From: Devosia sp.
Lineage (GTDB): Bacteria; Pseudomonadota; Alphaproteobacteria; Rhizobiales; Devosiaceae
Direction: 5' to 3'
Assembly (NCBI RefSeq): GCF_028290435.1
Contig: NZ_JAQGJV010000085.1
Location: 1 to 64,000, forward strand
Length of the DNA stretch: 64,000 nt
In this document: in pieces, positions 1 to 8,174 of the stretch
Position numbering within the stretch: position 1 is the stretch's first letter
How the letters are laid out: every line of letters begins with the position of its first letter
Translations under genes and position numbers: made by a program
Notes under the pieces: model-generated
What the model saw: the letters and a program-made list of their open reading frames with translations, nothing else
Databases searched by the model: none
Told to the model about the DNA's origin: nothing

Positions 1-1498
1 GGCCTATGTGGCGTCCGACGCCGCGATCTTCACCAGCCGCCTGGTGCTGGGTGAAAATAGCTGGATTGCCGGCCATGCGCTGGTGCGCGGCGACATCGAA
101 TTCGGTGCCAATTCCACCGTGAACCCCTATGCCTGCATCTCCGGCAAGGTGCGGTGCGGCGATGGCGTCCGCATCGCCTCGCATGCCTCGATTGTCGGGT
201 TCAACCACGGCTTCGATGACCCCAACACGCCCATCCACGCGCAGAAACACTACAGCGTCGGCATCGTCATCGAGGACGATGTCTGGGTCGGCGCCAATGC
301 GGTTATCCTCGATGGCGTGACCGTCGGCAAGGGCACGGTGATTGCGGCGGGGGCGGTGGTCAGCAAGGACGTGCCGCCGATGGCAATCGTCGCCGGCGTC
401 CCTGCTAAAGTGCTTCGGCGGCGGGGTGAGCCGGCGGCCGGAAAGCAGATGCAGGCGGATAGCGGAGCTGCGCTCAAGCGGCTGGGCGATATGGCGAAAA
501 GCCAGTGGCAGGACATTCTGGCGCGGCATCGGCGGGATGGCTCGAATCTGTCGTTCGAGGCAAGCGGGCAGGCCAAGCAGAGCATCCGGCATCTCTGCGA
601 TGCGATAGAAATTGCCACCTCGTTCGACGCGCCGCCGGACGGGCTCGATGTTCCCGCAGCGATTGCGCAATTGCAGGATGTGCAGGACGCGGTGACCGGA
701 CTGTTCCCCGATCCGTTCCAGCCAGTGGCGTCGGGGCAAGCGGTGCGCGACAATGGCTTGGCGCTCTACAATGTCTTGGCAGTCGGTTATGCGCTGGAAT
801 GCCTGGGCAGCCAGCCGCGTCAACGGATCGGTGCGGTCGAGGACATCGACGCCAACGCGTTCTGCGATTGGCTGGATGGGCTGACCTGGCGCGAACGCGC
901 CTGGGGCGCGGGGGCCGCTGTCGATGCGATCGGCACGGCGCTGTATTTCAACGCGCGCTATTTTTCGACCGGGCGGACGCGCGAAACGCTGTTCGGCTGG
1001 TTGGCGCTGAAGCAGGATCGGGCGACGGGATTGTGGGGTTCGACCACAGAGGCCGAGGGCCTGTTGCAGCCGGTCAATGGCTTTTACCGGCTGACCCGAG
1101 GCACCTATGCGCAGTTCGGCCTGCCGGTGCCGCAGGCGGAGGCGGCGATCAATTCGACGCTGCTGAACTATCGCAATTATGGCGGATTTTCCGGGCCGAC
1201 CTACACGGCGTGCAACCTGCTCGACACCATTCATCCGCTGCGGCTGTGCCTGCAGCAAACCGATTATCGCCGGGCGGAAGCCGAAGCCATCGCCCATGCA
1301 ATCATCCAGCGCGCGGCGGATCGCTGGGTGCACGGTGAGGGTTTTGCCTTTGCCGATGGGCAGGTGAAGAGCCTGCAGGGCACCGAGATGTGGTTGTCGG
1401 TGGTGCATCTGGCGGCCGATTTGCTGGGCATGGCGGATGCCTTCCCGTTCGTGCCCAAGGGCGTGCATCGCACCCGCGCGGTCGGATTGGGGCTGTGA
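1..1498 (+). CDS. Hexapeptide-repeat acyltransferase fused to an all-alpha C-terminal domain (5' partial)
   Basis: The reading frame is open at the left edge (first whole codon at base 2), so the true start lies outside the window; a GTG at 8 is only the first possible start inside. The first ~140 visible residues show left-handed beta-helix periodicity (GDIEFGANSTV, GDGVRIASHASI, DDVWVGANAVI, GKGTVIAAGAVV) ending in the VAGVPAKVLRRRG tail of maltose/galactoside-type O-acetyltransferases; the NHGF segment is where such enzymes carry their catalytic His. The remaining ~350 residues are helical, with repeats resembling an alpha/alpha toroid (LFGWLALKQDRATGLWG, GGFSGPTYTACNLLDTIHPL). This second part is not typical of the acetyltransferase family and I cannot assign it a function. 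The stop overlaps the start of the ThuA-like gene (GTGA), so the two are probably translationally coupled. Acyl transfer to a sugar is inferred from the fold only. Confidence 0.75.
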   Translation, partial: AYVASDAAIFTSRLVLGENSWIAGHALVRGDIEFGANSTVNPYACISGKVRCGDGVRIASHASIVGFNHGFDDPNTPIHAQKHYSVGIVIEDDVWVGANAVILDGVTVGKGTVIAAGAVVSKDVPPMAIVAGVPAKVLRRRGEPAAGKQMQADSGAALKRLGDMAKSQWQDILARHRRDGSNLSFEASGQAKQSIRHLCDAIEIATSFDAPPDGLDVPAAIAQLQDVQDAVTGLFPDPFQPVASGQAVRDNGLALYNVLAVGYALECLGSQPRQRIGAVEDIDANAFCDWLDGLTWRERAWGAGAAVDAIGTALYFNARYFSTGRTRETLFGWLALKQDRATGLWGSTTEAEGLLQPVNGFYRLTRGTYAQFGLPVPQAEAAINSTLLNYRNYGGFSGPTYTACNLLDTIHPLRLCLQQTDYRRAEAEAIAHAIIQRAADRWVHGEGFAFADGQVKSLQGTEMWLSVVHLAADLLGMADAFPFVPKGVHRTRAVGLGL

Positions 1499-2148
1499 CC
1501 GTCCAGCGAAAGGCGCTCGTGGTCTGGGGCGGCATGGAGCTGCATACGCCTGAGCGCAGCGCCAATGTGGTGCGCGAGTTGCTGGAGGCGGAGGGTTTTG
1601 CCGTCACGGTGACGCCGGATTACGACGCGCTGGGCGCCGAGGATGTCGGGGATAATGCGCTGGTCGTGCCGGTGCTGACGGCGGGGGTGCTGGAGCCGGA
1701 GAAAATGGGCCGGCTGATTGCCGCGATCCAGGCGGGCACGGGCCTTGCCGGTTTCCACATGGGCCTGGCGACCAGTTTCCGCGACAGCACGCCGTTCCGC
1801 TATGCGGCGAGCTGCTATTGGGTGTCGCATCCGGGCAATATCATCACCTATCGGGTGGACGTAACGCGCGGCGATCATCCGATCATGGCGGGGATCGAGA
1901 GTTTCGAGCACACGTCGGAGCAGTATTATCTGAACTACGATCCGGCCATTGAAGTGCTGGCGACCACGACGTTTTCGGGGGAATTCCATCCCTGGCGCAG
2001 GGATGTGGTGATGCCGGTGGTGTTCACCACGATGCACGGGCAGGGGCGTGTATTCTATTCGTCGCTCGGGCACGTCGCCGATGAATTGGCGCTGCCGCCG
2101 GTACGCGAGATCCTCAGGCGTGGCCTGCTGTGGGCGGCGCGGGATTAG
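1495..2148 (+). CDS. ThuA-like domain protein
   Basis: A 217-residue protein matching the ThuA (trehalose-utilisation) family, a flavodoxin/glutamine-amidotransferase-like fold of unproven activity that often sits in sugar catabolic loci. Visible family signatures are the N-terminal KALVVWGG strand-loop, GLAGFHMG in the middle, VTRGDHPIMAGI, and the C-terminal GRVFYSSLGHVADE segment with the conserved His near the end. I chose the GTG at 1495 because it overlaps the TGA of the upstream gene and begins just before the first beta strand; a frame-open extension back to 1390 lies inside that gene. The 3' end overlaps the convergent methyltransferase gene by 35 bases. The substrate is not identifiable. 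Confidence 0.85.
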   Translation: MTVQRKALVVWGGMELHTPERSANVVRELLEAEGFAVTVTPDYDALGAEDVGDNALVVPVLTAGVLEPEKMGRLIAAIQAGTGLAGFHMGLATSFRDSTPFRYAASCYWVSHPGNIITYRVDVTRGDHPIMAGIESFEHTSEQYYLNYDPAIEVLATTTFSGEFHPWRRDVVMPVVFTTMHGQGRVFYSSLGHVADELALPPVREILRRGLLWAARD

Positions 2149-2842
2149 CCTTCAGATATTCCGACTCCGGCAATGCTCCTGCATATTTTAGTTCGCGATT
2201 GGCGCGTTCCCAGAATAGCGGGTGGACGCGGTCGAGCATGGCTGGCGGCGTCGGCGTCAACGCTAACTGTGCGGCGGTTGTCTCGTCCAGATACAACACG
2301 ACATTCTGCTTGTACCAGGCGGGGATTGCCTCGTCGGTCCAGATGGACGGACGGACCACATCGAACGCTAGATAGCCGTGTGCTGCGAAGTGCGCCGCCC
2401 AATAGCTTTGCCATTGCTCGTTGAGATGATTGACGCCGCCCTGGCCGGGGATGGCCGCGCTAAACAGCAGGGCGGGCGCTAGTGCCACGAGGTCGGCGAC
2501 GAAGCTTCCGGCGCGGTCGGGCGTCAGGTGTTCGGCGACTTCGAGCGACATTGCCAGATCGACGCGCGGACCGGTGAAGCGCTGCTCCAGATCCTGTGGG
2601 GCGAAGTCGATGCGCGGATCGTCGAGCTGATCGGGGGTGACCCAATTGCCTTCAATACCGAAGGCTGATGTGGCGCCGTCGGCCAGTGCAGCGGCAAGCC
2701 AGGTGCCGGTGCCGCAGCCGATATCGGCGACAGAACGGCGGGGCAGGGTAGCGGGTAAAGCCGACAGAATTCGGGTGGCCGCATGGGCGGTGGCGGCGCG
2801 GCGGTTGACGTAGAAATCGCTGGGATAGATCGAAGCTGTCAT
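2114..2842 (-). CDS. Class I SAM-dependent methyltransferase
   Basis: A 242-residue soluble protein. SAM-binding motif I is clear at about residues 39-47 (VADIGCGTGTW), followed by the acidic end of strand beta2 (FGIEGNW) and motif III-like EVAEHLTPDRAGSFV. This is the Methyltransf_23 type used for small molecules or glycans; the acceptor cannot be deduced. The C-terminal third (YKQNVVLYLD, HPLFWERANRELKY) resembles the tails of methyltransferases found near glycosylation genes, which is only a hint. It is encoded alone, convergent with and overlapping the ThuA-like gene by 35 bases, and divergent from metY across about 200 bases. Confidence 0.8.
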   Translation of the reverse strand: MTASIYPSDFYVNRRAATAHAATRILSALPATLPRRSVADIGCGTGTWLAAALADGATSAFGIEGNWVTPDQLDDPRIDFAPQDLEQRFTGPRVDLAMSLEVAEHLTPDRAGSFVADLVALAPALLFSAAIPGQGGVNHLNEQWQSYWAAHFAAHGYLAFDVVRPSIWTDEAIPAWYKQNVVLYLDETTAAQLALTPTPPAMLDRVHPLFWERANRELKYAGALPESEYLKANPAPPTAGHA

Positions 2843-3046
2843 GGGTCTCGCGCCCTGGAATGTAGCGCGACCCTAACCCGCCCAGTCCCTTTCAACCAGC
2901 CGATCTGCCCCCGCCAAGGCGAAAGTCTTGCTCAAATCGGCATCGCATTCGAACGGACATTGTCGCCACGGCGCTTGGTGGCTGGCCGATAGGGGCTATT
3001 GTGCTTGTGGAACCGGCTGGGCAAGGGCCGGACAGAGGAGAGACCA
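2843..3046. other. Divergent intergenic region before metY
   Basis: A 204-base divergent region between the methyltransferase gene and metY. It must carry promoters for both, but I see no strong -35/-10 pair. A short hairpin (GCCAC/GTGGC, about 2967-2984) is present. I looked for the SAM-II type pseudoknot expected ahead of alphaproteobacterial methionine genes and could not find its conserved loop bases. Confidence 0.4.
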
Positions 3047-4318
3047 ATGAAACTTGAAACCCTGGCGCTGCACCATGGCTATACGGCCGAGGCCACCACC
3101 AAAGCCGCGGCGGTGCCGATCTACCAGACCACGTCCTACACGTTCGATGACACCAGGCATGGCGCCGACCTGTTCAACTTGGCGGTGCCGGGCAATATCT
3201 ATACCCGCATCATGAACCCCACGACTGCGGTGCTGGAACAGCGCGTCGCCGAAATGGAGGGTGGCATTGGCGGGCTGGTGGTTGCCTCGGGCATGGCGGC
3301 GATCACCTATTCGATCCAGGCGATTGCGGGTGTCGGCGACAATATCGTGTCGATCAGCCAGCTCTATGGTGGGACCTATAACCTGTTCATGCACAGCTTT
3401 CCCCGCCAGGGCATCGAAGTGCGCATGGCCGCGGCCGATGATTTCGACGCCATCGACGCGCTGATCGACGGCAAGACTAAGGCGGTGTTCTGCGAATCCA
3501 TCGGCAATCCGGCCGGCAATGTGGTGGACATCGAGCGGCTGGCGCAGATCGCGCACAAGCATGGCGTGCCGCTGATCGTCGACAACACGGTGGCGACGCC
3601 CTATCTGTGCCGTCCCATCGATTTCGGCGCCGATATCGTGGTGCATGCGCTGACCAAATATATCGGCGGGCACGGCAATTCCATCGGCGGCATTATCGTG
3701 GATAGCGGCAAGTTCGATTGGGTCGCCAACAAGGAGCGCTTCGCCGTGCTCAACGAGCCCGATCCGTCCTATCACGGCGTGGTCTATACTGCGGCGCTGG
3801 GGCCGGCGGCCTATATCGGGCGCTGCCGCGTGGTGCCGCTGCGCAATACCGGCGCGGCTTTGTCGCCGCATAGCGCGTTCCTGTTCCTGATGGGGCTGGA
3901 AACGCTGGGCCTGCGCATGGAGCGGCATAACGAAAATGCCCTCAAGGTGGCGCAATATCTCAAAGCCCATCCCAAGGTGAGCTGGGTCAATTACGCCGCG
4001 CTGCCGGACAGCAAGTATCATGCGGTGGCCAAGCGGATCACCAAGGGGCAGGCCTCGGGCATTGTCAGCTTCGGCATCAAAGGCGGCCAGGAGGCGGGCG
4101 GCAAGTTCATCGACGGCCTCAACATGATCCTGCGGCTGGTCAATATCGGCGATGCCAAGTCGCTGGCCTGCCATCCGGCGTCCACCACGCATCGCCAGCT
4201 CAACCCCGAGGAGTTGGCGCGGGCCGGCGTATCGGAAGACCTGGTGCGCATTTCTGTGGGTATCGAGCATATCGACGACATCATCGCCGATATCGAACAG
4301 GCGCTCGCCAAGGCCTGA
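3047..4318 (+). CDS. metY: O-acetylhomoserine sulfhydrylase / O-acetylhomoserine aminocarboxypropyltransferase
   Basis: A 423-residue cytosolic PLP enzyme of the Cys/Met metabolism family. It is expected to convert O-acetyl-L-homoserine and sulfide (or methanethiol) into homocysteine (or methionine). The substrate-binding YTRIMNPTTAVLEQR block, the SGMAAI loop and the Schiff-base lysine in HALTKYIGGHG are all visible, and the length is typical of MetY rather than the shorter MetB/MetZ. I start at the ATG at 3047, which has GAGGAGAG about 5 bases upstream; an in-frame ATG at 2999 adds residues unlike the family. A long minus-strand frame across the gene is a codon-bias shadow. It stands alone, before the LacI-controlled ABC operon. 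Confidence 0.93.
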   Translation: MKLETLALHHGYTAEATTKAAAVPIYQTTSYTFDDTRHGADLFNLAVPGNIYTRIMNPTTAVLEQRVAEMEGGIGGLVVASGMAAITYSIQAIAGVGDNIVSISQLYGGTYNLFMHSFPRQGIEVRMAAADDFDAIDALIDGKTKAVFCESIGNPAGNVVDIERLAQIAHKHGVPLIVDNTVATPYLCRPIDFGADIVVHALTKYIGGHGNSIGGIIVDSGKFDWVANKERFAVLNEPDPSYHGVVYTAALGPAAYIGRCRVVPLRNTGAALSPHSAFLFLMGLETLGLRMERHNENALKVAQYLKAHPKVSWVNYAALPDSKYHAVAKRITKGQASGIVSFGIKGGQEAGGKFIDGLNMILRLVNIGDAKSLACHPASTTHRQLNPEELARAGVSEDLVRISVGIEHIDDIIADIEQALAKA

Positions 4319-4416
4319 TCGTGCTGCGACCGGTCCAATGGGCCGGCCGCATTCCTGCGCCCATCCCTGATTGAATGTCTGCGACCAGGCAATTGACCGC
4401 CCCGATTGCTCGTGTC

Positions 4417-4434
4417 AGTGTACACGTGTGCAAA
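4417..4434. promoter_or_regulatory. Candidate LacI-family operator O1
   Basis: An 18-base imperfect palindrome centred on CpG at 4425/4426: left half AGTGTACAC, right half GTGTGCAAA. Central CG and near-symmetrical halves are the hallmark of LacI-family operators. It overlaps the probable -10 region that follows a TTGACC box at 4393-4398, so binding would block initiation. The cognate regulator is probably the LacI protein encoded inside the same operon (inference). Confidence 0.6.
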
Positions 4435-4462
4435 GGTTCAATTCCGCGTTAGTCGGACATTC

Positions 4463-4480
4463 TTTGTACACGTGCGCAAA
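4463..4480. promoter_or_regulatory. Candidate LacI-family operator O2
   Basis: TTTGTACAC|GTGCGCAAA, centred on CpG at 4471/4472. It is almost fully symmetrical and shares the TGTACACGTG core with O1, 46 bases upstream centre to centre. Two like-oriented copies before one ABC operon support cooperative or looping repression by the operon's own LacI protein. Confidence 0.65.
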
Positions 4481-4565
4481 ATGTCATGAGGCCGTTATGA
4501 ACGGCCCCTACAGCACCCAAGCTGGACTTGCGCCAGAGGAGTTTCGCGGCCGACATCGGGTGATG

Positions 4566-4590
4566 GGTGGCTGTTCTGGGACCAGCCACC
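4566..4590 (+). promoter_or_regulatory. Stem-loop in the leader of the ABC operon
   Basis: GGTGGCTG (4566-4573) pairs perfectly with CAGCCACC (4583-4590) around a 9-base loop, ending 12 bases before the GGGAG ribosome site of the binding-protein gene. There is no T-tract, so it is not a terminator; mRNA stabilisation or control of translation are possible. Confidence 0.45.
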
Positions 4591-4614
4591 TGACGGCTCA
4601 ACGGGAGAAGATGG

Positions 4615-5964
4615 ATGACAATTCTAAGAGGTTTGATGCGGGCGACCGCGCTTGTTGCCGTGACGGCAGCGCTCGCTGGTCCGGCTCTGGCCAAGGACGT
4701 GACGATCAGCGTCTGGGCTGGCGGCACCGGGCCAAACGACGTCTATCGTGTCGATGCGATCGATATCGCCGCCGACATTCTGGAGCGTGAAGCCGCCATT
4801 CGCGGCGAAGAGCTCAACATCACGGTCGAAAAGACCACCTATCCGGGCTGGCCCGATTTCAAGCAGGCGCTGACCCTGTCGGCCGAAGCCGGCAATCCGC
4901 CCAATATCGTGGTATCCGGCCATGAAGACATTGCCCCCTGGGCGCAGTCCGGGCTGATCGTGCCGGTCGAGGACTATGTCGATCTCGACGCCTGGCCGCT
5001 GAGCGCCATCTATCCGAACCTGATGCAGATCGCCTCCTATAGCGGCAGCGTCTATGGCATTCCGCAGGATGCCGAGTCCCGGCCCTTCTTCTTCTGGCGG
5101 CCTTCGATGCTCGCCATCGGCTACACCGATGCCGATCTCGATGCCCTGCCGCAGAAGATCCAGGATGGCACTTATACGCTGGCCAATGTGCTGGAAGACG
5201 CCAAGAAAATGCAGGATGCTGGCGTTGTGCAACCCGGCTACGGCTTCTATCCGCGCCCGTCCAATGGCCCGGATTACTGGCAGTTCTACCGCAGCTTCGG
5301 CGGCACGCTGGAAGAGAATGGCAAGCTGGTCTTCGACAAGGCCGCGATGACCAAGTTTTACCAGTTCTTCGTCGATGCGGTCGCGGCCGGCGTCACCAAG
5401 AAGAACCATATCGGCATGGACGACGCCACCTGGTGGGCCGATATCGGCGCCGGCAAGGCTGGCATCTGGCATGGCGGCACCTGGCATTATGCCCGCTACG
5501 TCAACCAGGAAGGCATGAAGGACTTCTTCGGCAATGTGCAGTTCTCGCTGATCCCGGCCGGCGATGCCGAGGGCAAGGCCAATACGCTGACCCATCCGCT
5601 GGTGTATCTGCTGACGGACAACAAGGACAAGGATCTGATCCAGATCGCCGCCGACCTGATCACCATCGCGTCCGAGCCGCAGATCAACGTGCTGCACGCC
5701 ATCAAGTCGGCCCATCTCGGCATTTCCGAGGAAGAGACGACGCTGGCGCTCTATAGCGACAACCGCTGGGCCTCCGAGGCCAGCCAGCGCCTGCTGCCCT
5801 ACGCCACCGCCATGCCGAACAACGCCAATTTCGGCGTCTATTGGGATGCGATGTGGGCGGGCCTGCAGGCATCGTGGACCGGCACCAAGACGGTCGATCA
5901 GGCCATCGCCGATGTCGAAACCACGCTCAAAAGCGGCCTCGGCGACGCGATCATCATTCGCTAG
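4615..5964 (+). CDS. Extracellular solute-binding protein (family 1) of a CUT1-type ABC importer
   Basis: A 449-residue periplasmic protein with a clear signal peptide (residues 1 to about 21, ending GPALA before KDVT). The body has the bacterial SBP_1 layout: a VTISVWAGG first strand, a PGWPDFKQAL hinge-side helix, and a C-terminal ATAMPNNANFGVYWDAM segment. Ligand is predicted to be a carbohydrate or carbohydrate phosphodiester, judged from the transporter class and the downstream phosphodiesterase and phosphatase (inference). Start ATG 4615 has GGGAGAAG just upstream. It is the first gene of the LacI-controlled operon and is followed by a strong hairpin that may raise its mRNA level above that of the permease genes. 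Confidence 0.88.
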   Translation: MTILRGLMRATALVAVTAALAGPALAKDVTISVWAGGTGPNDVYRVDAIDIAADILEREAAIRGEELNITVEKTTYPGWPDFKQALTLSAEAGNPPNIVVSGHEDIAPWAQSGLIVPVEDYVDLDAWPLSAIYPNLMQIASYSGSVYGIPQDAESRPFFFWRPSMLAIGYTDADLDALPQKIQDGTYTLANVLEDAKKMQDAGVVQPGYGFYPRPSNGPDYWQFYRSFGGTLEENGKLVFDKAAMTKFYQFFVDAVAAGVTKKNHIGMDDATWWADIGAGKAGIWHGGTWHYARYVNQEGMKDFFGNVQFSLIPAGDAEGKANTLTHPLVYLLTDNKDKDLIQIAADLITIASEPQINVLHAIKSAHLGISEEETTLALYSDNRWASEASQRLLPYATAMPNNANFGVYWDAMWAGLQASWTGTKTVDQAIADVETTLKSGLGDAIIIR

Positions 5965-5977
5965 CGCCGTCACCCAT

Positions 5978-6006
5978 CCGGCGGGAGCAATCCCGCCGGC
6001 CTTTTC
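5978..6006 (+). terminator. Intra-operon hairpin between binding protein and permease genes
   Basis: CCGGCGGGA (5978-5986) and TCCCGCCGG (5991-5999) form a perfect 9-bp stem with a GCAA tetraloop, followed by CCTTTT. It resembles a rho-independent terminator with a short T-run. In ABC operons such elements usually give partial termination or 3' protection, so that binding protein exceeds permease. Confidence 0.65.
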
Positions 6007-6024
6007 CGGCAGCAGGAGGCCTTG

Positions 6025-7329
6025 ATGAACAGTTCCAGATCGCTCGGCCTGATGTTGCTGACCCCGGCCATTGTGCTGGTGGTATTGTTTTTTCTCGTCC
6101 CGGTGGCGCTGACGGCGGTGTTCTCCTTCACCAATATGAGCACGGCGACCGGCATTACCGGCGGCGCCTATCAAATCGGTCCCAGTTCGCTCCAGCGGCT
6201 TGGCGATAAGTACGGTTTCCCCGAGCTTGCCGAACGGCTGAGCCAGCCGAGCTACGTGATCGACGAACGCGGCCTCGTGGCGCTGGATGCTGCAGGCGTC
6301 GATGCATCGACGATCACCGAAATGCGCACCCATCTGGGCGAGGTGTTTCCCACACGGCGCGAAGCCGAGCGGATGATCAAGGGGCTGAGTGCGCGGCCCA
6401 GCACGCGCGAGGTCAAGCAGATTTCCGAGCAGTTCAACCGTTCGCTGCTCGATACCCGCTATGAGAGCGAGGGCGATCTTCTGGCCGGGCTCGATGCGCT
6501 GGGCGTTGAGGTGACGCCGGCGGAACGCGATGCGGTGGCGGCGTCGAGCTATTCGGGCTGGACTTGGACCACCGACAATTTCCGCCGCATGGTCTCGACG
6601 CCCGATACCTTGCGGACGCTGATCAACACGGTGTTTTACGTCGCCATAGTGCTGGTGCTGTTCAATACCGGCTATGCGATGTTTCTGGCCATCACCACCT
6701 ATTACATGCCTGAAACGACGGGCGGTATTTTCCGTTCGATCTGGCTTTTGCCGCGCATCACGCCGCCGGTCATCTACGTGCTGATGTGGAAGTGGCTGGC
6801 CTGGGATACGGGGTTCATCTCGATGTTCCTCGGCCAATTCGGTGTGGCGCCGAAAAACTGGATGCTGGATAGCTCGACCAATGCTTGGGTGTTCGTCATC
6901 CTGATCAACGGCTTTGTGGGCGCGTCGATGGGCATGCCGGTGTTTTCGTCGGCGCTGCGGGCCATTCCGAAATCGCAGTTTTACGCCAGCGAAGTGGATG
7001 GCGCGAGCCGCTGGCAGCAGATCCGTTACATCATCCTGCCGCAGATGCGCTGGCCGATCCTGTTCGTCACCTGTTACCAGACGCTGTCACTGCTGGCTTC
7101 GTTCGATCTGATCCTGCTGTCGACCGAAGGTGGGCCGGGTGGCGCCACCGAAGTGTGGTCGCTGATGACCTATCACACCGCGCTCAACAACTATGCGGGC
7201 AATCTCGAATATGGCTATGGCACTGCGCTGTCGCTGGTGCTGGTGGTGATCGGGGTCACGCTGTCGCTGATCTACCTGCGGGTGTTCAATTACAACGCGC
7301 TGGTCGCCAAACCGCTGATCGAGCAATAA
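6025..7329 (+). CDS. ABC importer permease (CUT1/MalF type) with a large extracytoplasmic insert
   Basis: A 434-residue inner-membrane permease. TM1 spans about residues 8-33. After FSFTNMS a roughly 135-residue hydrophilic insert (about 45-178; e.g. LQRLGDKYGFPELAERL, FPTRREAERMIKGL) precedes the usual DNFRRM segment and TM2 at about 199-222. The remaining helices and the EAA loop (YASEVDGASRWQQIRYIILP) are normal for CUT1 permeases. Most CUT1 permeases are about 290-320 residues, so the insert is real extra sequence; MalF is the known precedent for a large periplasmic domain, but at a different loop. Start ATG 6025 has AGGAGG five bases upstream. It pairs with the next permease to form the channel. 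Confidence 0.88.
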   Translation: MNSSRSLGLMLLTPAIVLVVLFFLVPVALTAVFSFTNMSTATGITGGAYQIGPSSLQRLGDKYGFPELAERLSQPSYVIDERGLVALDAAGVDASTITEMRTHLGEVFPTRREAERMIKGLSARPSTREVKQISEQFNRSLLDTRYESEGDLLAGLDALGVEVTPAERDAVAASSYSGWTWTTDNFRRMVSTPDTLRTLINTVFYVAIVLVLFNTGYAMFLAITTYYMPETTGGIFRSIWLLPRITPPVIYVLMWKWLAWDTGFISMFLGQFGVAPKNWMLDSSTNAWVFVILINGFVGASMGMPVFSSALRAIPKSQFYASEVDGASRWQQIRYIILPQMRWPILFVTCYQTLSLLASFDLILLSTEGGPGGATEVWSLMTYHTALNNYAGNLEYGYGTALSLVLVVIGVTLSLIYLRVFNYNALVAKPLIEQ

Positions 7330-7331
7330 TC

Positions 7332-8174
7332 ATGGCCACGCAAACCCAAGTTTCGGCGAACTTCAAAAGCTGGCCGGTGATCCTGGCGCTGGCCATCGTC
7401 AGCCTGCCGCTGATCGTGATGTATCTCTACTTCTTCATCGATACGATCACCGACTCCGCCCCCGGCTCGCTCATTCCTAATGCCATCACCTTCCGGCACT
7501 GGGACTTCCTGTGGCAGGCGCGGGGCAATCGGCCCAGCATCTGGCCGGTGGCGCTCAATACGCTGGTTTTCGCCACCACGGTGACGATCATCGTGCTGCT
7601 GGTGTCCTCGACCGCCGGCTATGTGCTCTCGCGCCTCAACGTTCCGGGGCGGGGATTCTTCCTCGCCGGGGTCATGGTGCTGCATGCGTTTCCGTCGGTG
7701 ACGCTGATCGTGGCGATCTTCCTCGTGCTGCAAATGGTGGGGCTCTACAATTCGCTCTACGGGGTGATCCTCGTCAAAGCAGCGCTGGAAATGCCGCTCG
7801 GCATCTGGCTGATGAAAGGCTTTTACGACACCGTGCCGTGGGAAATCGAAATGGCGGGGATTGCCGATGGCGCTTCGCGGTTCACCGTGTTCCGCCGGCT
7901 GGTGCTGCCGCAGGTGCGGCCGGCGCTGATGGCGCTGGGGCTGTTCGCGTTCCTCTCCAGCTGGAGCGAATATATCTTGCCGCAGGTGCTGGCGCCCGGC
8001 GCCAAGGCGCAGGTGCTGAGCGTTTATCTCGCAAGCCTGATTGCCGACGACAACAATTTCGACCTGTCCTTGTTCAAGGCGGTCGGCGTTTTTTACATCA
8101 TCCCGGTGCTGATCTTGTTCCTGTTTTTCCAGAAGCACCTCATGAACATCTATGGCGGGGGCTCGAAGGGCTGA
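7332..8174 (+). CDS. ABC importer permease (CUT1/MalG type)
   Basis: A 280-residue inner-membrane permease, the MalG-like partner of the upstream protein. It has TM1 near residues 14-36 (ILALAIVSLPLIVMYLYFF), further helices, and the EAA loop EIEMAGIADGASRFTVFRRL that docks on the ATPase. The ATG at 7332 lies two bases after the upstream stop; longer in-frame readings beginning at 6885 lie inside the other permease and are not real. The stop codon shares a base with the start of the ATPase gene (TGATG), indicating coupling. Confidence 0.92.
   Translation: MATQTQVSANFKSWPVILALAIVSLPLIVMYLYFFIDTITDSAPGSLIPNAITFRHWDFLWQARGNRPSIWPVALNTLVFATTVTIIVLLVSSTAGYVLSRLNVPGRGFFLAGVMVLHAFPSVTLIVAIFLVLQMVGLYNSLYGVILVKAALEMPLGIWLMKGFYDTVPWEIEMAGIADGASRFTVFRRLVLPQVRPALMALGLFAFLSSWSEYILPQVLAPGAKAQVLSVYLASLIADDNNFDLSLFKAVGVFYIIPVLILFLFFQKHLMNIYGGGSKG

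Noticed and set aside
3009..3035. Second EcfG promoter (GGAAC at 3009)
   Set aside because: No CGTT at 16-17 bases' distance.
2843..3046. SAM-responsive riboswitch before metY
   Set aside because: Expected for an alphaproteobacterial methionine gene, but the conserved SAM-II loop bases and pseudoknot pairing could not be found by eye.
2996..4270. 424-codon minus-strand frame over metY
   Set aside because: Shadow of metY; metY has all PLP-enzyme motifs and a good ribosome site.
4330..4346. Terminator after metY (CCGGTCC/GGGCCGG)
   Set aside because: Short stem with a G-T pair and no T-tract.
4375..4452. Short plus-strand ORF in the operon leader
   Set aside because: No ribosome site, and it runs through the first operator; chance frame.
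4624..6837. 737-codon minus-strand frame across the binding protein and permease genes
   Set aside because: Shadow of two real genes; low-complexity Arg/Gln/His composition and no start context.
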